From: Bifidobacterium saimiriisciurei
GTDB taxonomy: Bacteria > Actinomycetota > Actinomycetes > Actinomycetales > Bifidobacteriaceae
DNA length: 64,000 nt
Assembly (NCBI RefSeq): GCF_010667655.1
Contig: NZ_WHZU01000004.1
Location: 124,001-188,000, forward strand
Direction: 5' to 3'
Part shown: positions 16,434-25,916 of the stretch, piece after piece
How the letters are laid out: the number at the start of each line of letters is the position of its first letter
Position numbering within the stretch: position 1 is the stretch's first letter
Notes under the pieces: generated by a model
The model's input: the letters and a program-made list of their open reading frames with translations, nothing else
What the model was told of the DNA's origin: nothing
Database searches by the model: none
Program-made: the position numbers and the translations under genes

Positions 16434-17384
16434 TCAGACCTCGGCGGCGCTGATGAACAGCTTCGTCTCGCTCGTCTCGCCCGGCTTGATGACGATGAGG
16501 TCGTTGCCGGTGTTGAAGGCGTTGGCATAGGCGGTCTGCGGCTCGACGGCGGTGCCGGCGGGATGCTGGAACGCCGGGAAGCCGGTGCCGGTGCACACCT
16601 GGAAGGAGGTGACGGTCTCGTCGCCGCCGACCTTGATCTGCAGGCCGTCGGGGCGGGTGAACGTCGCGTGCACGCTGCCGTCCTCCTCGCGGTGCAGGTC
16701 GGTCCAAGCGTCGTCGAACGGCTGGTTGACCAGCAGCGGGTTGTCCCGCAGGTCGTACTTCGTGCCGTCCACCGGCTCGGTGCCCGTGGGGATGAGGTTC
16801 TCGTCCACGGTCACGTGCGTGTCGGCCGGGACGGTCAGATGGCACTGCGCGTTGTGGCCGTCGATCTCATCGCCGTAGCCGTTGAAGCCGTTGTCGAGCC
16901 ACGGGTGGATGGCCAGGGCCCACGGGGCGTCCTCGCCGCCGTTGTTGTAGGCGCTCACCGTGATGTGCAGACCGTCCTCGGCGAGCTCGTGCTTCGCGGT
17001 GACGATCACGTCGAACGGGTAGCCGTTCATGTTCGGCACGCGCCACGACTGCGTGACGGACGATTCGGTGAGCTCCTCGAGCTTCCAGTAGGAGCGGTAG
17101 CCGTAGCCGTGGATGGCGGTGTTGCGCTCATGCTCGTCGATCGGCAGCACGTAGGTCTTGCCCTCGAACGTGTAGGTGCCGGCCTCGATGCGGTTCGGGA
17201 ACGGGACGAGCAGCTGGCCATGGCAGCAGGTGATCGGATCGTCCGCGCCCAGCGGCACGATCACGTTCTTGCCCTTGTAGGTGACCTTGCGCATGGTGGC
17301 GCCGAGCTCGGTGATTACGGCCTTGTAGTCGCCGTAGGAAATCGAATACTGCTGACCGGTGCGCGGAGGCAGGTTCTTTGCCAT
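16434..17384 (-). CDS. aldose 1-epimerase family protein
   Basis: The 316-residue protein has the galactose-mutarotase beta-sandwich motifs: PFPNRIEAGTYTFEGKTY, NTAIHGYGYRSYW (first active-site histidine), ALAIHPWLDNGF (second histidine) and the late acid motif VEPQTAYANAF (general base glutamate). It would interconvert alpha and beta anomers of aldohexoses feeding the Leloir or bifid pathways; the exact sugar is open because no sugar operon adjoins. No signal peptide is visible, so cytoplasmic. The ATG has GGGAG upstream. It is divergent from ispH. Confidence 0.85.
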   Translation of the reverse strand: MAKNLPPRTGQQYSISYGDYKAVITELGATMRKVTYKGKNVIVPLGADDPITCCHGQLLVPFPNRIEAGTYTFEGKTYVLPIDEHERNTAIHGYGYRSYWKLEELTESSVTQSWRVPNMNGYPFDVIVTAKHELAEDGLHITVSAYNNGGEDAPWALAIHPWLDNGFNGYGDEIDGHNAQCHLTVPADTHVTVDENLIPTGTEPVDGTKYDLRDNPLLVNQPFDDAWTDLHREEDGSVHATFTRPDGLQIKVGGDETVTSFQVCTGTGFPAFQHPAGTAVEPQTAYANAFNTGNDLIVIKPGETSETKLFISAAEV

Positions 17385-17516
17385 AATCCATCACTCCCAT
17401 AGTGAATCGTGTGTATGAACGAATGGTATCGTCACCGCCCAAGTCTACCCTCGGCGAATCCCCATGCCCTACTATGTTATGAGTTCGTTATGGTGGATGC
17501 ACAGGAAGGCGGCGAT

Positions 17517-18500
17517 ATGGGCGGACGAATCGTGTTGGCGGACCCGAGGGGGTTCTGCGCGGGCGTGGACCGGGCCATCCAGACGGTGGAGACCATCCTC
17601 TCCGCGGCCGACGGCGCGGCACGGCCCGACGGCGTGCCTCCCGTCTACGTGCGTCGGCAGATCGTGCACAACCGGCACGTGGTCGGGGACCTCGCCGCAC
17701 AGGGCGCCGTGTTCGTCGAGGAGCTCGACGAGATTCCGGACGAGGCCGTCGAGCACGGCGTCCCCGTCGTGTTCTCCGCCCACGGCGTATCGCCGGCCAT
17801 TCAGCAGGAGGCCCGTCGCCGTGGCATGCACGTGGTGGACGCCACATGCCCGCTGGTGAGCAAGGTGCATCGCGAGGTGCTGCGCTATGTGCGCGAGGGC
17901 TACGAGATCGTCTACATCGGCCATCGGGGCCACGACGAGGCCGTCGGCGTGGTGGGGGAGTCGCCCGAGCACGTGCACCTCGTCGAACACGCCAGCGACG
18001 TGGAATCCTTGGACTTCCGGCCGGATGTAAAGCTCATCTACCTTTCGCAGACCACGCTGTCCATCGACGAGACCCATGCGGTCATCGAGGCGCTCAAGGC
18101 ACGGTTCCCGTGGATCATCGAGCCGCCGAGCTCCGACATCTGCTACGCCACGCAGAACCGGCAGACCGCCGTCAAATCCGTGGCCGAACAGTCCGACTGC
18201 GTCGTGGTCGTCGGCTCGGCGAACTCCTCGAACTCGGTACGTCTCATGGAGGTGGCCGAGCAGGCGCTCGCCGGTCGCGGCCACGCCCATAGGGTGGACG
18301 ATGCCGGCGAGCTCGACCCGTCATGGTTCGACGGCGTGGGCACGGTGGGCATCACCTCGGGCGCCTCCGTTCCCGAGGGCCTGGTCTCCGGGGTCGTGGA
18401 CGCCCTTGGGGGGCTCGGCTACGACGAGGTCTCCTATGTGACCACCACCAAGGAGAAGATGCATTTCGTGCTGCCCGCCGAACTGCGCAAGGCCAGATAG
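17517..18500 (+). CDS. ispH: 4-hydroxy-3-methylbut-2-enyl diphosphate reductase
   Basis: IspH is the last enzyme of the MEP isoprenoid pathway and makes IPP and DMAPP using a [4Fe-4S] cluster. The 327 residues include the three cluster cysteines: C14 in RGFCAGVDRAI, C111 in DATCPLVSKVH and C209 in DICYATQNRQ. SANSSNSVRL and the final TSGASVPE segments are also typical. ATG 17517 is preferred because AGGAAGG lies about eight bases before it and the protein then begins directly with the conserved strand; the frame is open to 17409, with weaker alternatives. Confidence 0.95.
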   Translation: MGGRIVLADPRGFCAGVDRAIQTVETILSAADGAARPDGVPPVYVRRQIVHNRHVVGDLAAQGAVFVEELDEIPDEAVEHGVPVVFSAHGVSPAIQQEARRRGMHVVDATCPLVSKVHREVLRYVREGYEIVYIGHRGHDEAVGVVGESPEHVHLVEHASDVESLDFRPDVKLIYLSQTTLSIDETHAVIEALKARFPWIIEPPSSDICYATQNRQTAVKSVAEQSDCVVVVGSANSSNSVRLMEVAEQALAGRGHAHRVDDAGELDPSWFDGVGTVGITSGASVPEGLVSGVVDALGGLGYDEVSYVTTTKEKMHFVLPAELRKAR

Positions 18501-18577
18501 TCCCGCAAGTCCCACAGTCGCGGACCGTCGCACCGGGCCGCCGTCCGGCGGCACTACAATGTGGGGGAGAACGCCCT

Positions 18578-19888
18578 ATGGAGAGCGGAGAGGCGAGGAC
18601 GGGAGCGGATATGACATGCGTCGGATGCGGTAATGCACTGGATCCCGAGGATAGCTTCTGCCCGCAGTGCGGCCGGCCGGTCGCATCCCCGTCCGCAGCT
18701 GACGAGACCGTCCTGCGTGATTCCGTGCTCGGCGGTCAGGTGTGCCCGCGATGCGGCGCCACCGTGGAGGCCGGCAACATGTTCTGCACCCAATGCGGAG
18801 GCAGGATCGACGCGGCGCGGACCGCGTCCGGCGTCGCCGGCGAAGGCGACCTGCCGCCGATCGCCATGCCGGACCGTGCCGAGGCCCCGGTTCCCCTCCC
18901 CGCGGAACAGGCGGGAGCGCAGCCGCAGGCAGAACCCATGGCAGCTCCTGCCGGTTCGAAGGCCGACAAACGATTCATCATGGCCATCGCAGCCATCGTC
19001 GCGGCCGTGCTTGTGGTGGTCATCGGCGCATTCGTCTTCGCCAGGGCATGGAACTCGGGCGTGCATGATGCCGGCGGCGATTCGACGACACAGACGCAAT
19101 CGGACTCGACGGACGGCCCCTCGGGTTCCGGTTCCTCCACGGCTTGCGATACCGCGCCCAAGGCCACGGTCACCTCGGCAGATGACGTGAACGGAGGACT
19201 CCTGCTCGACGTCGAGTTCTCGTCCGCATGCCAATCCGCCGACAAGGACACGCTCGACGATTCCGGCACGAAGATCACCGTCACCGATGCGGATGGCAAC
19301 ACCGTGGCGGCGGCCGTATTCGACTTCTCCGCCGACCCCGTCGACCTGACGGCCTCGGCGCCCGGCGCCCGACTCGGATTCTCATCGGGGCAGTTCTGGC
19401 AGCTCGCCGACCAGATCAGCCCCAGCGCGCTCACCGTATCCGTGCAGTACGGAGCCAAGGGGAGCGGCGCCGCATCCGAATTGCAGTCCGGAGCCAAGGC
19501 CGGCTCCGACGCATTGGACGGCGACGCCCGCGAGAACGTGGCCCACGCCGCCCTCGAACAGCGCATCAAGCAGGACAAGTCCACCGCATCGGGCTTCTAC
19601 ACCACGTACACCACGCAGCTTTCCAGCAAGAGGCTCGGTCTCAAGGCCGACGGCAAAACGTGGACGTATCAGGACATCTGGAACGAATTCGTCTCATTCC
19701 GCGCCAAGTACCCGAACTCCATCCTCATCTGGTCGAACGATTACCCCACCTACACGAAGAACGGTCCGAGCCAGTGGTACGTCACGCTTTCGGGCGAGCG
19801 GTTCGCCACCACCGACGCCGGCGACTCATGGTGCACCGCCAAGGGACTCAACGACGGCGAGCACTGCCTCGTCGTGGACCTGCAATAG
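18578..19888 (+). CDS. double zinc-ribbon membrane protein with extracytoplasmic domain
   Basis: The 436-residue protein opens with two zinc ribbons (CVGCGN...CPQCGRP and CPRCGAT...CTQCGGR, within about residues 14-85), a Pro/Ala-rich linker, one membrane segment (about 132-153, IAAIVAAVLVVVIGAFVF), a Ser/Thr/Asp-rich stalk, and about 260 residues of presumably exported domain. The exported part has no motif I recognise. The layout matches the widespread zinc-ribbon single-pass proteins of Gram-positive bacteria whose role is mostly unknown. TACAAT (18555-18560) plus GGGGGAG (18563-18569) before ATG 18578 support this start; ATG 18611 is the alternative. Confidence 0.7.
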   Translation: MESGEARTGADMTCVGCGNALDPEDSFCPQCGRPVASPSAADETVLRDSVLGGQVCPRCGATVEAGNMFCTQCGGRIDAARTASGVAGEGDLPPIAMPDRAEAPVPLPAEQAGAQPQAEPMAAPAGSKADKRFIMAIAAIVAAVLVVVIGAFVFARAWNSGVHDAGGDSTTQTQSDSTDGPSGSGSSTACDTAPKATVTSADDVNGGLLLDVEFSSACQSADKDTLDDSGTKITVTDADGNTVAAAVFDFSADPVDLTASAPGARLGFSSGQFWQLADQISPSALTVSVQYGAKGSGAASELQSGAKAGSDALDGDARENVAHAALEQRIKQDKSTASGFYTTYTTQLSSKRLGLKADGKTWTYQDIWNEFVSFRAKYPNSILIWSNDYPTYTKNGPSQWYVTLSGERFATTDAGDSWCTAKGLNDGEHCLVVDLQ

Positions 19889-19930
19889 GGAATAGGGTCC
19901 GCGGTCCGCGCGGAGACGAGAAACCGCCCC

Positions 19931-20437
19931 TCACCATGTGGCGATGGGAGCGGTGACGGCGTCGAGCACGGCGATGAGATCATGCGGATCCACGCCGATG
20001 CTCAGACCGCGCTTGCCTCCCGAGACCAGAATCTCATCGAATTCGAGCGCCCCCTCGTCGAGCACGGTGCGATGCCGGGTCTTCTGCCCGAGCGGCGATA
20101 TGCCGCCGACCACATAGCCGGTCTGGCGCATGGCCTTCTTCGGGTCGGCCATCGCCGCCTTCTTCGCGCCCACGGCCGTGGCCAGCGCCTTCATGTCGAG
20201 ATGCCCGCTCACCGGCACCACGCCCGTCACGAGCTCATCGCCGGTATCGGCCAGCAGCGTCTTGTACACCTGATGCCGGTCGAAGCCGAGCTTCTCCGCC
20301 GCCTCGATGCCGTAGCCGTCATCCATGTGGTCGTTCGAATGCTCGTACTCGTACAGACGGAACTCCACGCCCGCACGCTCCAGTTGCAGCGTGGCCGGCG
20401 TGGAGCCCTTGCCCTTGTCATGCTTCTTTTTGCCCAT
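19931..20437 (-). CDS. ybaK: YbaK/EbsC-family Cys-tRNA(Pro) deacylase
   Basis: The 168-residue protein has the YbaK/ProX fold signature: GVEFRLYEYEH, GFDRHQVYKTLLAD, VTGVVPVSGHLDMKALA, KKAAMADPKKAMRQTGYVVGGISPLG and the GLSIGVDPHDL C-terminus. The family hydrolyses mischarged Cys-tRNA(Pro), or related mischarged tRNAs, in trans. The conserved lysine in the VYKTL motif is present. Starts at ATG 20437 or 20443 are equally possible and neither has a strong ribosome site. The gene is convergent with the zinc-ribbon gene and follows the lipid synthase gene on the same strand by about 50 bases. Confidence 0.87.
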   Translation of the reverse strand: MGKKKHDKGKGSTPATLQLERAGVEFRLYEYEHSNDHMDDGYGIEAAEKLGFDRHQVYKTLLADTGDELVTGVVPVSGHLDMKALATAVGAKKAAMADPKKAMRQTGYVVGGISPLGQKTRHRTVLDEGALEFDEILVSGGKRGLSIGVDPHDLIAVLDAVTAPIATW

Positions 20438-20488
20438 GACCATCAGTAATACTCGCGGCCTCGAACCTTGACGGCCGGCCATGCCGTC

Positions 20489-23056
20489 CTATCTGCCGAG
20501 GGCGCGCACGAAGCGTGCCGCATCGGCCGGCTTCATGTCGGGCAGATAGCTCTGCACCACGGCGAGCGCGATCTGCGGCAGCTTCGCCGAATCCGGATAG
20601 GCGACGTACACGCTCTCCTCATGCGGCTGGAACTTCCTCTTGAACCGGAACAGCGAGTGGAATCCGTACACCGGCTCGATGATGTCGGCCACGGCCATGA
20701 GCACGTGCTGGAGGAATGCGACGCCGGACGGCTCCCCGTCCATCGTCATCACCGATATGCCGGCCAGGGGCGCCGCGGAAAGGCTCATGAATTCGGCGCC
20801 CTCGTCACGCAGCCGTTCGGCCATGCGGGCGATGAGGAACTCCATCACCCCGTTGGGGCTGTCGTCCCGGTGCCTCATGAAGTCGAGCGTCCAGCCGACG
20901 ACCTCGCCATCGCGCCAGGTGGGCAGCCAGCTGGTCACGGCCTGCACGACGCCGTCCGTATCCACGGCATACAGCAGCCGCACGCGCGGGTCCATGAGCT
21001 CGTCCACGCCGCCGAGCGTGAACCTCATCTCCGGAAGCGACTTCTCCTCCGCCCATTGTTCGGAGATGTCGACGATCTGCGTCTGCACGTTCAGCGGCGA
21101 ATCATCGAACGTGCACATCACGTCGGTGATGCCCACGCGCTTCGCCTTGTTGATGGCGGTGCGCACATCCTGCCACTTCCTACCGCGCGTCTGCCATTCG
21201 GCGGGATGCACCACCATCTCCGTGCCGATATCGAGCGAGGAGAACCCCATGGCCGCAAGCTCGTCGCGTTGCCCCTCATGCACGCTGTAGAACACGGGCG
21301 TCCATGAATGCTCGGCGCAGAACATGGCGAATTCGCGCAGGTCGCGCGACCATTCGCCGCGTTCGCCGAACGGTCCGGTCACGGTCAGGGCGATGCCGTG
21401 GACCACGCGGTAGGCGATCGCCGAGCGTCCGGACGACGAGAACCAGTAGCGGTTGCCTCCCCATGTGCCCATGAACGACATCGACTCGCCGCCTTGCTCC
21501 ACCAGCTCGGAGGCGTGGCGACGCTCCTCGCGCCCCGCCATGGCGGCGTCGGTGAAGCACCAGAGCGCGGCCATGGTCAGCACGGACCAGAACGCCGGGC
21601 CGATGCCCTGATAGACGACCGACGTGATCGTCGAGGCCGGCAGGAAATACGGCTGGATGCTGTTGAGGAAGCCGATGGGCAGGAACCGCTGCGGCAGGTC
21701 CGCGAGCAGCATGGCAAAGGTCGGCGCGACGGTGAACTCATGGGGCCGCGTGATGCCGACGGCGAGATAGGCGCCGCACAATACGAGAGACGTGACGCCT
21801 GCCAGACCGGCGGATTCGATGAGCCGGCCGCGCCTGGTACGCAGCGGGAAGCATCGACGGAACAGGCACACCAGTATGGCGCATGCCAGCGGAGGCATGG
21901 CCGTGGCGAACGCAGCGCGCACCGCGCCATGGGCGATCAGCGCGCGAAGACCGTCGGGGGACTGAGCGATGGGCAGCATGAAGCAATACACCAAAGCCAT
22001 AACCACCGTGCAGGAGTTGAGCAGCACGCTGAGTGCGGCGGCCGTGCGACGCCCACGGTATAGGCCATAGGCCACGACGAGCATGAGCAGCAGCGGCAGC
22101 ACCGACACGATGACGCCGCCGGGCATGGAGACCCGCTGCACGCGATACTGCAGGAAGCAGTCCGCATGCCCCGCATCCGTAAGGCATTCATGCAGACGGG
22201 AGTAATCAAGGCGGTTCGGGCCCAGCAGCAGGCCGAGCGTGGAAAGCGGGCCGCGATGCATCGGGGACGCCAGTGCGACCAGCGGTCCGAGGGCGCAGAC
22301 GGCGCTGAGCACGCCCACCATCTTGCGTGCCTCCAACGCGGTGATGCGCGGACGTGCCCCGCCGGCATCCAGGGAGCTCGCGTCCGGGGAATCCTCCTTT
22401 CGTGAGGCGTCGTCGCCCGGAATGGCCTCCTGCACGGCGGCGGGCGCCATGAGGTAGCCGAGCAGATGGCCGAACACGGCGGCGAAGGCGATGCAATAGT
22501 CTCCCGGCTCCCCGCGATACAGCACGAACGCCGCCACGATGGCATACGTGACCACGCGGATGCGACGACGCCACATCAGGGATGAGAATGTGCTCGCCGC
22601 CATAAGCGGTCCCACGGCCAGCGTCAGCGGTCCCAGCACATAGCCGAACCGGACCAGCGAACCCCATGCGGGGGAGTGGCCGTTGACCATGACGCTGACC
22701 CCCATGCCGGCGGCGATGCCGCCGATCGAACACAGCAGCGCGATCCATATGGTCTTGGCCGCACCGAACCGCGATTCGGGGACCGAACCCGCGGCCAGCA
22801 GCGCCGGCACGTCGATGAGCAGCCGCAGCGGATGGGCGACCAGCACCAGTGCGGACGGCACGACGTAGAGCATGCCCGCGGCGAGACGGCTGTAGCTGAC
22901 GCGTCCGAACGACGGCGGGAACACGCCACCCGTCAGCGCGCACCATACGGCGAGGACGACGTTCGTCAGCAGGACGAGCGCCGTGAACACGATGGTCAGC
23001 GGGTGCGTCCTCGCCCATGCCAGGGCATCCTGCATAATCGGCTTCCAACGTGTCAT
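20489..23056 (-). CDS. aminoacyl-phosphatidylglycerol synthase-like membrane protein (MprF/LysX C-domain, DUF2156)
   Basis: The 855-residue protein has an N-terminal multi-helix membrane region (about residues 1-520, including a rhomboid-like FGHLLGYLM helix) and a C-terminal two-GNAT DUF2156 domain (about 545-845) with the hallmarks of tRNA-dependent lipid aminoacylation enzymes: EGQRDELAAMGF, RGRKWQDVRTAINKAKRVGI, DFMRHRDDSPNGVMEFLIA, SLSAAPLAG and YGFHSLFRFKRKFQP. Such enzymes move an amino acid from aminoacyl-tRNA to phosphatidylglycerol (or diacylglycerol) and often flip the product. The amino acid cannot be read. Its ATG overlaps the TGA of the upstream esterase gene (TGATG), so the two are coupled. 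Confidence 0.85.
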   Translation of the reverse strand: MTRWKPIMQDALAWARTHPLTIVFTALVLLTNVVLAVWCALTGGVFPPSFGRVSYSRLAAGMLYVVPSALVLVAHPLRLLIDVPALLAAGSVPESRFGAAKTIWIALLCSIGGIAAGMGVSVMVNGHSPAWGSLVRFGYVLGPLTLAVGPLMAASTFSSLMWRRRIRVVTYAIVAAFVLYRGEPGDYCIAFAAVFGHLLGYLMAPAAVQEAIPGDDASRKEDSPDASSLDAGGARPRITALEARKMVGVLSAVCALGPLVALASPMHRGPLSTLGLLLGPNRLDYSRLHECLTDAGHADCFLQYRVQRVSMPGGVIVSVLPLLLMLVVAYGLYRGRRTAAALSVLLNSCTVVMALVYCFMLPIAQSPDGLRALIAHGAVRAAFATAMPPLACAILVCLFRRCFPLRTRRGRLIESAGLAGVTSLVLCGAYLAVGITRPHEFTVAPTFAMLLADLPQRFLPIGFLNSIQPYFLPASTITSVVYQGIGPAFWSVLTMAALWCFTDAAMAGREERRHASELVEQGGESMSFMGTWGGNRYWFSSSGRSAIAYRVVHGIALTVTGPFGERGEWSRDLREFAMFCAEHSWTPVFYSVHEGQRDELAAMGFSSLDIGTEMVVHPAEWQTRGRKWQDVRTAINKAKRVGITDVMCTFDDSPLNVQTQIVDISEQWAEEKSLPEMRFTLGGVDELMDPRVRLLYAVDTDGVVQAVTSWLPTWRDGEVVGWTLDFMRHRDDSPNGVMEFLIARMAERLRDEGAEFMSLSAAPLAGISVMTMDGEPSGVAFLQHVLMAVADIIEPVYGFHSLFRFKRKFQPHEESVYVAYPDSAKLPQIALAVVQSYLPDMKPADAARFVRALGR

Positions 23057-24477
23057 CAGCGCTTTCCTTCCATATCGTATGCCATATCGTGCGGGTCGGC
23101 CGTGACGGCCATGATGTGAATATGCGTCGACGGGACGATCCGTCCTTCGGCTTCATCCGCCAGTCCCATGCGCGCGCCGAGCCTGCCGAGGCCGGCCTCG
23201 AACGCCTGCCGCACGGCATGCCAGTCGTGCCCGGTGTCCGCCACCGTGAACGCGGTGACGTCCATGCCGATGGACTTCGCCACGGGGGCGATGGCGCCGA
23301 TGTTCCTGATGGACTCGGCGTCCATCGCCCCGGACGCCATGATGAGCATCTGGTCGGAGCGTCCCCGGGCGCGCATGATGTCGATGGGCACGTGCCGGCG
23401 ATATGCCGCCGCATCGCCGTCGAAGAACTCTCGGATCATCGAGCGTTCGCTGCCGTTATGCGGCCCGAGTTCGGAGCCCACGGTAAGCATCGAGCCGTAG
23501 AGGTCCGGATGGCTCGGCCCCAGTTGCACGGTGCAGGTGCCGCCTTGCGAGAACCCGCCGATGGCCCATTGACGGGCATCATGCGAGACGGGCAGGCGGC
23601 TCTTCGCCCAATCGGTCACGTCGCGGGTCAGGTAGGTTTCCACGTTGCCGTATCTGGCCGAATCCACGCACAGGGTGTTATGCAGGGGATTGCCCAGCTG
23701 GTCGGCGGAGATCACGATGGGGGCCAGCCCGTGGTGGGCGGCGGCGTAGGAATCGAGGACGTCCGACAGCCCGCCCGCCAGGAACGTACGGTCGGGGCTG
23801 CCGGGCTGCCCGGAGAGCATGAGCATCACCGGTAGCCTCGGCGGACGGTCCGACAATGCGGCCGGCGGCAGGTACACCACCGCCTCGCGGGCGTGGAACC
23901 CCGATGACGTGGCCGGGATGTCGACCGAGCCGACCCTGCCATGCCCGGGAACCCTCGGCAGGTCGCCGTCCCGCGCCATGCGCCGCCATTGCCCGACCGT
24001 CATCGTCGCCGGGCGCAGGGCGGCGACGTCCAGGCCGGAGAACGCCGAGACGCCGAGCGCGCTGCCCAGCGTCGGATACTCCCCGTACACGACATTGATG
24101 TTCGCCGCGCAGGACAATATGCCGACGGGGACCATGACCGCGGCGATCGTTCTGGCAACGCCCGAGGATGCGATCGACGCCGCGACGAGGGCCCCGACGA
24201 GGGCCGTCCCCGCAGCGGCGGCCCAGACCACCTTCATGCCCAGCGAGACGCCGAACACCGTGAAGCGGTCCAGCAGCCATGTGACGGCGAACCCGAGGGC
24301 GAATCCTCCCGCCGCGCCGGCGCAAGGCGCGGCGACGGCGCGGAGGCGACGGCGGACGGCGACGCGCGTCGTCGCCACGATGACGACGGCCGCGCACGTC
24401 GCGACGGCCAGCGTCATCGGAACCCATCCCGAATCGATGCGCAGCCCCAGCGTCCATCTCAACCATTGCGCCCGCAT
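23056..24477 (-). CDS. membrane-anchored alpha/beta-hydrolase (esterase-type) coupled to the lipid aminoacyl synthase
   Basis: The 473-residue protein has about four N-terminal membrane helices (within residues 1-130) and then an alpha/beta-hydrolase domain of the esterase D/antigen-85 type. The nucleophile elbow is GGFSQGG with S310, and the histidine is in GHDWH (H417); the acid is probably in the GAMDAES strand. ATG 24477 follows GGAGGT. It precedes and overlaps the aminoacyl-lipid synthase gene. Hydrolases encoded beside aminoacyl-PG synthases are known to remove the amino acid again (AhyD of Enterococcus faecium), so a lipid-editing role is inferred. A general esterase is the alternative. 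Confidence 0.75.
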   Translation of the reverse strand: MRAQWLRWTLGLRIDSGWVPMTLAVATCAAVVIVATTRVAVRRRLRAVAAPCAGAAGGFALGFAVTWLLDRFTVFGVSLGMKVVWAAAAGTALVGALVAASIASSGVARTIAAVMVPVGILSCAANINVVYGEYPTLGSALGVSAFSGLDVAALRPATMTVGQWRRMARDGDLPRVPGHGRVGSVDIPATSSGFHAREAVVYLPPAALSDRPPRLPVMLMLSGQPGSPDRTFLAGGLSDVLDSYAAAHHGLAPIVISADQLGNPLHNTLCVDSARYGNVETYLTRDVTDWAKSRLPVSHDARQWAIGGFSQGGTCTVQLGPSHPDLYGSMLTVGSELGPHNGSERSMIREFFDGDAAAYRRHVPIDIMRARGRSDQMLIMASGAMDAESIRNIGAIAPVAKSIGMDVTAFTVADTGHDWHAVRQAFEAGLGRLGARMGLADEAEGRIVPSTHIHIMAVTADPHDMAYDMEGKR

Positions 24478-24825
24478 GCAGACCTCCCGATGCACATGCC
24501 GGCCGAATCCCGACCGGCGAACAGGGAAACACGATAGTTCGGCGGCGGATGACGCCACATCATCCAAAAGAATGAAATGCCGCCGTGCCGGCATCATGGC
24601 GCCGCACGGTCCCGTCCGCGCCGGTCGGCGCGCCGACGGTGCGGGCAAATACGTCGTTTTTCTCGACACGTGGAATAAACAATGAACAAACTTTCAGCGT
24701 AAACGCCGAAAAAGTACAGAATACCCAGTAGGATGAGAGTCGTTGGCAACAGCTGGCACAAGTATGTGAGCGTACGCACAGCGCCGTTCCCACGTTTGGG
24801 CCACTTCCATTCAGGAGATACATAA
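24478..24825 (+). promoter_or_regulatory. gap upstream region with an imperfect operator-like palindrome
   Basis: This 348-base stretch has no gene. Its right half is AT-rich. TTTCAGCGT-AA-ACGCCGAAA (24692-24711) is a 20-base palindrome with one mismatched pair and probably the operator or part of the gap promoter. The gap ribosome site GGAG is at about 24814. I could not fix -35/-10 boxes with confidence. The first 100 bases should carry the promoter of the minus-strand esterase unit. Confidence 0.45.
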
Positions 24826-25881
24826 ATGACAGTAAAGATTGGTATCAACGGCTTTGGCCGCATCGGTCGTCTCGCCTTCCGCCGCATCTTCGAGCTGCAG
24901 GCTCGCGGTGGCCAGGCCGGCGATATTGAAGTCGCCGCCATCAACGATCTGACCACGCCTTCGATGCTCGCCTACCTGCTGAAGTACGACAGCACGCATG
25001 GCACCTTCCGTCACGACGACGGCACTCCGGTCGAGGTCTCCGCCACCGACACCGCCATCGTGGTGGACGGCAAGGAATACACCGTGTACGCCGAGAAGGA
25101 TGCTAACAACATTCCGTGGGTCAAGAACGACGGTGTCGAGTACGTGCTCGAGTGCACCGGCTTCTACACCTCCGCCGAGAAGTCCCAGGCCCACATCAAC
25201 GCCGGCGCCAAGAAGGTCCTGATCTCCGCCCCGGCCAAGGACGACACCACCCCGACCGTCGTGTTCGGCGTGAACCACGAGATCCTCAAGCCGTCCGACG
25301 TCATCGTCTCCGCCGGCTCCTGCACCACCAACTCCATGGCCGCCATGGTCAAGCTGCTCCAGGAGAAGTGGGGCATCAAGGCCGGCTTCATGACCACCAT
25401 CCACGCCTACACCGGCACCCAGATGATCCTCGACGGCCCCCGTGGCTCCAAGCCGCGCAACAACCGCGCCGCCGCCATCAACACCATCGAGCACTCCACC
25501 GGCGCCGCCAAGGCCATCGGCAAGGTCGTGCCCGAGGTCAACGGCAAGCTGCAGGGCCACGCCCAGCGCATCCAGGTCCCGGACGGCTCCGTCACCGAGC
25601 TGACCTCCGTCCTCGACAAGCCGGCCACCGCCGACGAGATCAACGAGGCCTTCAAGGCCGCCTTCTCCGACACCGAGTACTTCGGCTACAACGGTGACGG
25701 CATCGTCTCCTCCGACATCATCGGAGACACCCACGGTGGCGTCTTCGACCCGACCCAGACCGACGTCAACACCGTTGACGGCGTGACCCTGGCCCGCACG
25801 GTCACCTTCTACGACAACGAGTACGGCTTCACCTCCAACATGATCCGCACCCTGCTGTACTTCGCCGAGATCTCCGAGTGA
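24826..25881 (+). CDS. gap: glyceraldehyde-3-phosphate dehydrogenase (type I)
   Basis: GAPDH oxidises glyceraldehyde 3-phosphate to 1,3-bisphosphoglycerate, in bifidobacteria the entry to the lower, ATP-yielding half of the fructose-6-phosphate shunt. The 351 residues begin with the NAD-binding GINGFGRIGR motif. The catalytic C166 is in SAGSCTTNSM and the catalytic H193 in MTTIHAYTGTQ; NNRAAAINTI and VTFYDNEYGF are also conserved. The usual TTNC cysteine four residues after the nucleophile is serine here (C-T-T-N-S). Codon use is strongly biased to C-ending codons, as expected for a highly expressed gene. It is monocistronic, with GGAG before the ATG and a strong terminator after. Confidence 0.97.
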   Translation: MTVKIGINGFGRIGRLAFRRIFELQARGGQAGDIEVAAINDLTTPSMLAYLLKYDSTHGTFRHDDGTPVEVSATDTAIVVDGKEYTVYAEKDANNIPWVKNDGVEYVLECTGFYTSAEKSQAHINAGAKKVLISAPAKDDTTPTVVFGVNHEILKPSDVIVSAGSCTTNSMAAMVKLLQEKWGIKAGFMTTIHAYTGTQMILDGPRGSKPRNNRAAAINTIEHSTGAAKAIGKVVPEVNGKLQGHAQRIQVPDGSVTELTSVLDKPATADEINEAFKAAFSDTEYFGYNGDGIVSSDIIGDTHGGVFDPTQTDVNTVDGVTLARTVTFYDNEYGFTSNMIRTLLYFAEISE

Positions 25882-25916
25882 GACCAGCGACGCGACAGTA
25901 GTCTCGTAGCATAACG

